In this document: piece after piece, positions 6,821-11,635 of the stretch
Position numbering within the stretch: the stretch's first letter is position 1
Layout: the number at the start of each line of letters is the position of its first letter
Assembly (NCBI GenBank): GCA_964486865.1
Contig: CAZAOZ010000078.1
Coordinates: forward strand, 1 to 11,635
Origin: Ga0077527 sp964486865
Lineage (GTDB): Bacteria; Pseudomonadota; Gammaproteobacteria; Burkholderiales; SG8-41
Reading direction: 5' to 3'
Length of the DNA: 11,635 nt
Notes under the pieces: model-generated
Seen by the model: the letters and a program-made list of their open reading frames with translations, nothing else
The model's database searches: none
Told to the model about the DNA's origin: nothing
Position numbers and translations under genes: made by a program

Positions 6821-8042
6821 TTGGAACGCTCCCCTGCTCCAGTGTGCGTTTGATGCGATAAGGCACGCCCGGCGACGCCTTGGGTTCATTCGCCAGGTCG
6901 AGTATGACCTGCGGCCGCAACGGCGCGCCCTTGGCATCGAGCACCACCATCACCCGCGGCATCAGGCGCCGCACCATGTTCTGCGCAATGACGATGCCGA
7001 TCTCGCCGGAATTCAGCTCAACCAGCGCCCCGACCGGAAAAATGCCTATGCACTGCACGAATTGCTCGACCAGCGGACCGTCGAACAGCACGTTGCGCGC
7101 GTTGTAGAGCTGATTGAGCGCATTCGACGGCGAAAGCACCTCGGCGGAAGGGCGAATGTGCGTCATGGCATCGAAACAGTCCACCAGGCCGGCGATTGAT
7201 CCGAACAGTCCGATCTCGTCGCTTTTCAGCCCCTTCGGATATCCGCTGCCGTCATACCGTTCGTGATGCAGGGCCGCGAGGGCCGGCAGTTCCGCCGGCA
7301 ACCCCGGCGTCTCCTTCAGTATCTGCATGGAGTGCGCGACATGGCTGCGGCACACCATCAATTCCACCTTCGACAGCGGCTCCTTCTTGGCGACCACTTC
7401 CTCAGGCACCGCGGTCATGCCCACGTCCTGCAGCAGTCCGACGATACCCAGCAGATCGAGTTGTTCACGCGGCAATTGCAGGAACCTGCCGAAAGTGATC
7501 ATGTAAATCGATACGCTGAAGGCGCGATCCAGCGTATGCGTGCCTTTCGCCTTCAGTTTGGCCAGCAGCATCATGGCATCGGGATTGCGCACCACGCTGT
7601 CGGTCATGCTGGTCACGGCCTCCTGCACGCGCGGCGCGTCGAGCGCCTTTCCGGCCTTGACCGCGCCCATGATGTCCTTCAGCACCACCTCGGTCTTGCT
7701 CTGGACGTTGCGCGCGACCGGCAACTCCTCATCGACGGTCGCCCGTTCCTTGTAGGTGACTTTATGCTTGATGGTGGTCAGCACGCTGGGCTTCAGCGCA
7801 ACCGGCGGCCGGCCGCCGGGAGTACTGATATCCCCGGTCTGCAACTCGCTGCGCTCGGGAAGATCCGGCCCCTTGTCGAGGTCGATGGTGACCTTCTTGC
7901 AGTACTTTTTCAGCACTTCCAGCTGCTTGTCATTTTCCAGCACGAACCCCTGGTACATGAACGGGGTCTCCGTCCACGGCCGGTCGAGTTCGGCAATGAA
8001 CACGCCGAATTGCAATTCTTCTACGGAAACTTCTTTTTTCAT
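6795..8042 (-). CDS. DUF3391 + HD-GYP domain protein with altered first HD motif
   Basis: HD-GYP proteins hydrolyse c-di-GMP, and some act on other cyclic dinucleotides. This 415-residue protein has the DUF3391 N-terminal domain (about 1-130; EELQFGVFIAELDRPW is typical) and an HD-GYP domain (about 155-330), followed by a C-terminal beta-rich segment (PVGALVELNSGEIGIVI). Most metal and signature residues are present: His169, His234, HHERYDGSGYP (259-269) and Asp288 in VDCFDAMT. The central HDIGK motif, however, reads QDVGM (205-209), so the His of the HD pair is Gln and the Lys is Met. In characterised HD-GYP enzymes this His is a metal ligand, so activity may be reduced, altered or lost. The ATG at 8042 begins MKKEVSVEEL; its ribosome site is weak. 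It overlaps the EAL gene by 26 bases and lies 101 bases after the phosphodiesterase gene. That gap holds only a small hairpin (8116-8129) without a T-tract. Confidence 0.92.
   Translation of the reverse strand: MKKEVSVEELQFGVFIAELDRPWTETPFMYQGFVLENDKQLEVLKKYCKKVTIDLDKGPDLPERSELQTGDISTPGGRPPVALKPSVLTTIKHKVTYKERATVDEELPVARNVQSKTEVVLKDIMGAVKAGKALDAPRVQEAVTSMTDSVVRNPDAMMLLAKLKAKGTHTLDRAFSVSIYMITFGRFLQLPREQLDLLGIVGLLQDVGMTAVPEEVVAKKEPLSKVELMVCRSHVAHSMQILKETPGLPAELPALAALHHERYDGSGYPKGLKSDEIGLFGSIAGLVDCFDAMTHIRPSAEVLSPSNALNQLYNARNVLFDGPLVEQFVQCIGIFPVGALVELNSGEIGIVIAQNMVRRLMPRVMVVLDAKGAPLRPQVILDLANEPKASPGVPYRIKRTLEQGSVPIDPAEFFL
6829..6835 (-). promoter_or_regulatory. Shine-Dalgarno site that supports a TTG start for the EAL gene
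   Basis: On the minus strand this reads AGGGGAG, ending 8 bases before the TTG at 6820-6818 and lying inside the 3' end of the HD-GYP gene. The only in-frame alternative nearby, the ATG at 6889, lacks such a site. Confidence 0.7.
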
Positions 8043-8143
8043 TTTGATGGAATCAGTTCGCTGCGGCTAACCGGGCTTCAGCGCCCCCGGTGACGATTCT
8101 CCGTCCTGCGGACCATGCGCGCAAGCGCACCCGGAAACCGCGA

Positions 8144-8911
8144 TCAGAAGTCGAATACGTGGTTGTTCTGCAGCAGACGCGGCGACGTACGCGCAGACAG
8201 CTCTTCGATTTCCTGCATGGTCAATTCAATCTCGCTCGGCTTGAGGTGGGTGATATACACCTCCGCGGATTGCGTGAACTTCGCCAGTTCCTCGCCGAGC
8301 ATCGCCGGACACAGGTGCAGCGCCACTTCGGCAAGCCAGCGATCCTTGTCGGAAAATGCCGTTTCAATAATCAGGTACTTCAGGTTATCGACCCGGTTCA
8401 CGATCTCCCAGAGGCCGTCATTCGGGCCGGTATCGCCGGTAAACACCAGGCTGCTTTTGCCGCTGTCGAGCCAGTAGCCCACGGCGGGCACGGTATGCAC
8501 GGCGGGCAGCGCCGTGATTTTGCGGCCGCCCAGTTCGATCCGCGTCCCGACATCGATTTCCCGGTAGCGCATGTAGGGCTCCTGCGGCGTCGGAATGACC
8601 GAGAAGTCCGGCCAGATATCGCCGTTGAAGAGGTTTCTTTTCAGGATGCCGATGGTCGCAGCCGTGGCGTACACGGTGACCGGTTCCGCTCGCAAAGCCC
8701 CGACCGAGTCCAGCATGAATGCAATGGAATCGACGTGATCCAGGTGGGAATGCGTCACGAAAATATGGTCGATCAGCGTCAGTTCGGCCAGCGACAATTC
8801 GCCGACGCCGGTGCCGGCATCGACCAGAATGTCCTGATCGACCAGAAACGATGTGGTGCGATGCTGGGGGCCGCCGATGGCGCCGGAACAACCGAGTACG
8901 CGCAAACGCAT
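8144..8911 (-). CDS. MBL-fold 3',5'-cyclic-nucleotide phosphodiesterase (class II PDE-like)
   Basis: A 255-residue metallo-beta-lactamase-fold hydrolase. The metal-binding HxHxDH motif is HSHLDH (54-59), followed by VDSIAF as in class II cyclic-nucleotide phosphodiesterases. Further likely ligands are His139 (AVHTVP), Asp160 (FTGDTG) and His222 (ITHLKPSE). There is no signal peptide, so it should act in the cytosol. Class II phosphodiesterases split cAMP or cGMP to the 5'-nucleotide. The assignment to cyclic nucleotides rather than another phosphodiester rests on the motif context and on the cyclase three genes downstream on the same strand; the general fold is certain, the substrate less so. 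The start at 8911 is chosen because it begins exactly at the first strand (MRLRVLGCSGA); an in-frame ATG 33 bases earlier would add a charged, non-conserved tail. The ribosome site is poor. A possible promoter lies in the 121-base gap upstream. Confidence 0.85.
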   Translation of the reverse strand: MRLRVLGCSGAIGGPQHRTTSFLVDQDILVDAGTGVGELSLAELTLIDHIFVTHSHLDHVDSIAFMLDSVGALRAEPVTVYATAATIGILKRNLFNGDIWPDFSVIPTPQEPYMRYREIDVGTRIELGGRKITALPAVHTVPAVGYWLDSGKSSLVFTGDTGPNDGLWEIVNRVDNLKYLIIETAFSDKDRWLAEVALHLCPAMLGEELAKFTQSAEVYITHLKPSEIELTMQEIEELSARTSPRLLQNNHVFDF

Positions 8912-8983
8912 GGTGTGGTCTCTGTGCCTAGTGCCCGTTAACAATCATCGCGATTTTCAGCGCAGAACACCGTGCGCGCTCTC

Positions 8984-9004
8984 TTGGAGCCGATTTTACT
9001 CCAA
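8984..9004 (-). promoter_or_regulatory. Putative promoter -10 box within a small hairpin, upstream of the phosphodiesterase gene
   Basis: In the 121-base gap between the TonB-like gene and the phosphodiesterase gene, the minus strand reads TTGGAG, a 9-base loop, then CTCCAA. Within it TAAAAT (8993-8998) matches five of six bases of a sigma70 -10 box. No convincing -35 is seen at 16-18 bases (GCAAAT or CAAATA at best). The hairpin has no T-tract, so it is not a terminator. A second small stem (9009-9024, GCCGC/GCGGC) lies just past the TonB-like stop codon. The signalling genes may thus have their own promoter. Confidence 0.35.
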
Positions 9005-9032
9005 CCCGGCCGCGTATTTGCGGCGCGAGGCC

Positions 9033-9647
9033 CTAGGAATCGCGACCCAGCACCAGCAGCACCCGGCTTTTCACGGGCCGGTCATCCCTGTACGCAGGGC
9101 TGAACCGCATGCCGAGCAGCCGTTCCCGCGCGACAGCGTCAAAGGCCGCCGGCGGTTCCGCGTCGATGACCGCAATATCGGTCACCTGCCCAGTCTGATC
9201 GATGCTGACCCACAGACGAACACTGCCGGCTGCTGCGCCGCCTGCCCCGGCCTCCAGCGACAGCGCAGCGACCGGCGCCGGATAGCGGTCCAGTTCGCGC
9301 GCCAGATAAACCCGATGGTCGGGCCCGGACTGCGCCGTCGCGGTCATTGCCGGTTGCGCCGCCCGCGCGGCGCGGCGCGCAGGCGGCGGCTTACCGGACA
9401 ATTCATGCACAGCCACGGGCGATGATTCGACGCTGGTTCCGGGTGTGTCGCGCAGCAACAGCACGTCCGCCGCTGATCGCGCCGGCTCCAGCCGGGCCGC
9501 AATGGCCGTCTGCGAGCCCGCGGATTGCGGCACCCCGCCGCGCCATGCGCCGGCAACCATGTAGTGCGCCAGCAAAGATGCTGCCAGCGCGATGATCAGC
9601 CGCCGCACAGGCGCGCTGCCTGCCGCCGACACCAGAACATCGCTCAT
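9033..9647 (-). CDS. TonB C-terminal domain protein (energy-transducer-like)
   Basis: A 204-residue protein with one N-terminal membrane segment (about 17-34, after a short Arg-containing tail), an Ala/Pro/Arg-rich periplasmic linker (about 40-108), and a TonB-like C-terminal domain (about 113-201). The last has the usual pattern: YLARELDRYPAPV, then VRLWVSIDQTGQVTDIAVID, then FDAVARERLLGMRFSPA. TonB links the inner-membrane ExbB-ExbD motor to outer-membrane receptors. It is short for a full transducer, and no exbB or exbD is in the window, so whether it drives receptors or is a structural relative is open. It starts 20 bases after the dsbC stop codon with no clear ribosome site, so the two are probably one transcript and perhaps coupled. 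The stop is TAG at 9033-9035. Confidence 0.82.
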   Translation of the reverse strand: MSDVLVSAAGSAPVRRLIIALAASLLAHYMVAGAWRGGVPQSAGSQTAIAARLEPARSAADVLLLRDTPGTSVESSPVAVHELSGKPPPARRAARAAQPAMTATAQSGPDHRVYLARELDRYPAPVAALSLEAGAGGAAAGSVRLWVSIDQTGQVTDIAVIDAEPPAAFDAVARERLLGMRFSPAYRDDRPVKSRVLLVLGRDS

Positions 9648-9667
9648 GAACCGGTGCGCGCTGCGGA

Positions 9668-10378
9668 CTACTTCACCGCCGCCAGCGCCTGCTCGAGCTT
9701 GTCGGCGGGAAGGAAGCCGCCGACCTGCTGGCCGTTGGTGAGATAGACCGCCGGCGTGCCGCGCACGCCGAAGCGCTGCGCCAGCGCCTGGTTCTCCTCC
9801 AGCGGGGTCGTGCAGTTTGTCGGCGCATTCGCCGGCAACGAGGCCTTGTTCATCAGGTCATCCCAGGTCTTGACGCGATCCTTCGCGCACCATACCGCCT
9901 TGGATTTCTCCACCGAGTCGGGCGACAGGATCGGCAGCAGAAAAGTGTAAACCGTGATGTCGTTCATCTTGTTGATCTCTTTCTGCAGCTCCTTGCAGTA
10001 ACCGCAGTTCGGATCCTCGAAGGTATAAACGATGCGCTTGCCGCTGCCTCTGACGCGCTTGATGGCATTGCCCTGTGCCTTGACCAGTGCGCCGGCGGCA
10101 ATCTGGCCGCGCCGCTCGCCCGTCAGGTTGCGCTCTTTCGCATCGCGCAAATCAAACAGATTGCCGCTCATCAGGTAAGTGAACTTTTCGTCGGTGTAAA
10201 CAACCTGCCCGTCAAAAACCACTTCATACACACCCTGAAACGGCGTGCGCGTGATGCTCTCGAGTTTCATGTCCGGAAACTTGACCTGAAAAGCCTTGCG
10301 TATGAACGCCTCGTTGGCCCCGGCCGGAGCCGCCATCAGCAATCCCAGGCACAGCACTATCGCGATACGGTTGAACAT
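9668..10378 (-). CDS. dsbC: Periplasmic thiol:disulfide isomerase DsbC
   Basis: DsbC shuffles wrong disulfides in secreted proteins and is kept reduced by DsbD. The 236-residue precursor has a Sec signal peptide with likely cleavage after Ala21 (PAGA|NEAF). An N-terminal dimerisation domain follows (about 22-85, with GVYEVVFDGQVVYTDEKFTYLMSG at its core, described by position 49-72), then a linker helix and a thioredoxin fold. The active site is CGYC (125-128), identical to E. coli DsbC; the cis-proline loop is GTPAVYL (Thr208-Pro209). A second Cys pair, Cys164 and Cys189, corresponds to the structural disulfide Cys141-Cys163 of E. coli DsbC, which separates it from DsbG or DsbA. The start at 10378 is set by AAGGAA (10384-10389) and by the signal peptide; the in-frame ATG at 10405 would put extra residues before it and lies in a repeat. 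The TonB-like gene follows 20 bases downstream. Confidence 0.95.
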   Translation of the reverse strand: MFNRIAIVLCLGLLMAAPAGANEAFIRKAFQVKFPDMKLESITRTPFQGVYEVVFDGQVVYTDEKFTYLMSGNLFDLRDAKERNLTGERRGQIAAGALVKAQGNAIKRVRGSGKRIVYTFEDPNCGYCKELQKEINKMNDITVYTFLLPILSPDSVEKSKAVWCAKDRVKTWDDLMNKASLPANAPTNCTTPLEENQALAQRFGVRGTPAVYLTNGQQVGGFLPADKLEQALAAVK

Positions 10379-10403
10379 GACATTTCCTTGCGCACCGCGA
10401 AGC

Positions 10404-10423
10404 AAGTCCCCTTGGGGGGCGCC
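10404..10423 (-). repeat. 20-bp repeat copy in the dsbC leader, matching the repeat at 24-43
   Basis: The minus strand here is identical over 20 bases to positions 24-43 of the plus strand. It ends about 15 bases before the dsbC Shine-Dalgarno site, and downstream of the putative promoter, so it would be part of the dsbC 5' leader. Only part of the 27-bp unit is present; the CTTCGGGG half is missing. Confidence 0.85.
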
Positions 10424-10435
10424 ACTGGCACGTGA

Positions 10436-10465
10436 TTGATAAAAGTAAAAAAATAATACTGTAAA
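10436..10465 (-). promoter_or_regulatory. Putative sigma70 promoter for dsbC and the TonB-like gene
   Basis: The AT-rich stretch 10436-10472 stands out from its surroundings. On the minus strand TTTACA (10460-10465, four or five bases of the -35 consensus) and TATCAA (10436-10441) are 18 bases apart. The leader to the dsbC ATG would be about 50 bases and would include the 20-bp repeat. Confidence 0.4.
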
Positions 10466-10480
10466 ACGGAAATCCGGACT

Positions 10481-10580
10481 GCTCTAAGAGCGCGTAACAA
10501 AATGACTTTCTGCCGCCCCTCTCCCTGACCCTCTCCCCGCAAGCGGGGAGAGGGGGGTTCATTTTGTTACGCGCTCTAAG
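10481..10580. repeat. MITE/REP-like palindromic element with 19-bp inverted ends
   Basis: A perfect 19-bp inverted repeat (10487-10505 and 10559-10577, AGAGCGCGTAACAAAATGA on the left) encloses a 53-base core with its own hairpin. The 8-base direct repeat GCTCTAAG is present at 10481-10488 and 10573-10580, and overlaps the outer ends of the inverted repeat, as a target-site duplication would. The core contains CCTCTCCCTGACCCTCTCC, a motif I recognise as a widespread intergenic repeat in Proteobacteria. The right end overlaps the last bases of the UbiH-family gene and supplies its TAG stop. No coding sequence is inside. Confidence 0.8.
10531..10552 (-). terminator. Strong GC hairpin that may end UbiH-family transcription
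   Basis: CTCTCCCCGC (10531-10540) pairs perfectly with GCGGGGAGAG (10543-10552) across a two-base gap. It lies about 25 bases after the UbiH-family stop codon. No T-tract follows on the minus strand, so it is not a classic intrinsic terminator; it may instead block exonucleases or weaken read-through into dsbC, as REP hairpins do. Confidence 0.4.
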
Positions 10581-11635
10581 CCACCGCGTGCCGGATCAGC
10601 CGGTTTTTCAGGAACGGCAGCCGGTTCACCAGGCCGAGGCCGAAATTGCGCGCCCCGCTTACCCAGACCGGCCGCGCCCCGAAAAGTTTCTGCAAAGCGT
10701 CGGCGCTCAATCCGGTTGCCGCAATATCTTCAGCGCGCGCCCGTTCGTAGCGCCGCAACAGCGACATTTCACCACAATCCTGCCGCGGCGCCCGGCCCGC
10801 CAATACCGCCGCCAGCGTGCGTACATCGCGAAAGCCGAGATTCACGCCCTGCCCGGCCAGCGGATGCACCTGGTGCGCGGCGTCGCCGGCCAGCGCCACG
10901 CGCGGCGCAATCAGGCGGGCAACCCGCGCCAGGTGCAGCGGAAACCCGGCTGCCGGCGTCAGCAGTCGCAACCCGCCCAGCGCCTGCGCGCTGGCCGCAG
11001 CGACCGCATCAGCCAGCGCCTGCGCATCCATCTCCAGTAGTCCACGGGCATGCGCTTCCGCCGCCGACCACACCATCGACACCCGGTTACCGGGCAACGG
11101 CAGCAGCGCCAGTACCCCGTCGTCACGAAACCACTGCAATGCCCGCGCGCCATGCGGTTTTTCAGTCTCGAAGTTGGCTACAACGCCGATCTGGTCATAG
11201 GCGCTGACCTGTGCGGTGATGCCGGCCGCGCGCCGCACCCAGGATTCACGGCCGTCGGTGCCGACCACCAGTTGCGCCGCCACGGCCGTGCCGTCGGCGA
11301 GAGCCACGCGCGCGCATGCGGCATCGTGCTGCAGCGTAGCGGCCTGCGCCGGACAGTGCATACTGATGACGCCCGCTTCGGCAATCGCCGCGGCGAGTGC
11401 CCGTTGCATGGCGCCGCTCTCGACGATCCACGCCAGTTCCCGCAGTCCGGCGTCATAGGCGCTGAAAGCCAGCCGGCCCGCGGGCTGGTCGCCGAATATG
11501 GCCATCGTTTCCACGCGCTGCGTGCGCCGCACGTCCAGCCGGTCCCAGACGCCGAGTTCGCGCAAAAATTCCACGTTGCCGGGACTGATCGCGTAAATAC
11601 GGCTGTCCCACGTCTCCGCCGGCGGCGCCGCCGGC
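10576..11635 (-). CDS. UbiH/UbiF/Coq6-family FAD monooxygenase, 5' end cut by the window
   Basis: This family hydroxylates the aromatic ring during ubiquinone synthesis, at the membrane surface. The frame is open to the right edge; 352 residues are visible, and about 35-45 N-terminal residues with the GxGxxG FAD motif should lie outside. The visible part starts with WDSRIYAISPGNVEFL, the second family block. The DG motif is VVGTDGRESWVR (123-134 of the visible part). The FAD-ribose block GDAAHQVHPLAGQGVNLGFRD is at 250-270, with the HPLAGQG form typical of UbiH-type hydroxylases rather than salicylate hydroxylases. The C-terminus ends RLPFLKNRLIRHAVA, with the stop TAG lying in the palindromic element. 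Which ring position it acts on (UbiH, UbiF, UbiI or a broad-range form) cannot be told from the visible part. The GTG at 11572-11574 is internal to conserved sequence and is not the start. Confidence 0.9.
   Translation of the reverse strand, partial: PAAPPAETWDSRIYAISPGNVEFLRELGVWDRLDVRRTQRVETMAIFGDQPAGRLAFSAYDAGLRELAWIVESGAMQRALAAAIAEAGVISMHCPAQAATLQHDAACARVALADGTAVAAQLVVGTDGRESWVRRAAGITAQVSAYDQIGVVANFETEKPHGARALQWFRDDGVLALLPLPGNRVSMVWSAAEAHARGLLEMDAQALADAVAAASAQALGGLRLLTPAAGFPLHLARVARLIAPRVALAGDAAHQVHPLAGQGVNLGFRDVRTLAAVLAGRAPRQDCGEMSLLRRYERARAEDIAATGLSADALQKLFGARPVWVSGARNFGLGLVNRLPFLKNRLIRHAVA

Noticed and set aside
5450..6853. 467-codon open frame on the plus strand opposite the GGDEF-EAL gene
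   Set aside because: Compositional shadow with no recognisable motif and no ribosome site considered convincing.
8116..8129. Small hairpin TGCGC-GCAA-GCGCA between the phosphodiesterase and HD-GYP genes
   Set aside because: Only 5 bp of stem and no T-tract on the minus strand, so not supported as a terminator.
11618..11635. 18-bp perfect palindrome at the right edge (GCCGGCGGCGCCGCCGGC)
   Set aside because: It lies within the UbiH-family coding frame and encodes a Pro/Ala stretch; a GC-rich coding accident is the simpler explanation.

Overview
The window looks like chromosomal DNA from a high-GC betaproteobacterium, probably of the Burkholderiales/Nitrosomonadales type. This rests on overall composition, on the set of housekeeping genes (mltA, dadA, dsbC, a UbiH-family hydroxylase), and on two kinds of small intergenic repeat that I recognise from such genomes. 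No phage, plasmid, transposase, tRNA, rRNA or CRISPR was seen. Taxonomy is inferred; there is no marker gene.

Layout. Two genes read rightward: a lipoprotein lytic transglycosylase (mltA, about 64-1281) and the D-amino-acid dehydrogenase dadA (1384-2652). All remaining genes read leftward. In their own direction of transcription they are: a UbiH/UbiF-family FAD hydroxylase cut by the right edge of the window (10576-11635), dsbC (9668-10378), a small TonB-like protein (9033-9647), a metallo-beta-lactamase-fold cyclic-nucleotide phosphodiesterase (8144-8911), a DUF3391 + HD-GYP protein (6795-8042), a degenerate GGDEF-EAL protein (5039-6820), and a GAF-GAF-PAS class III adenylate cyclase (2654-5011). 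The cyclase and dadA converge with one base between their stop codons.

The part of most interest is 2654-8911, a run of four genes for second-messenger metabolism. It joins a predicted maker and a predicted destroyer of cAMP with two c-di-GMP-type modules that have lost catalytic residues: the GGDEF, the EAL, and the first HD motif of HD-GYP. The two GAF domains of the cyclase carry the NK...F...D signature of cyclic-nucleotide-binding GAFs, which suggests product feedback. HD-GYP and EAL genes overlap by 26 bases, and the cyclase starts 27 bases after the EAL stop, so these three are very likely co-translated. A plausible reading is a cAMP module controlled by non-catalytic c-di-GMP-family domains. 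That is inference from sequence and context.

Repeats. A perfect 27-base tandem duplication (1-54) is readable in frame with mltA. A 20-base piece of it recurs in inverted orientation in the dsbC leader (10404-10423). A roughly 100-base MITE/REP-like palindrome (10481-10580) separates the UbiH-family gene from dsbC and contains the stop codon of the former. No stretch above 300 bases lacks a gene; the longest intergenic region (10379-10575) is filled by repeats and a putative promoter.
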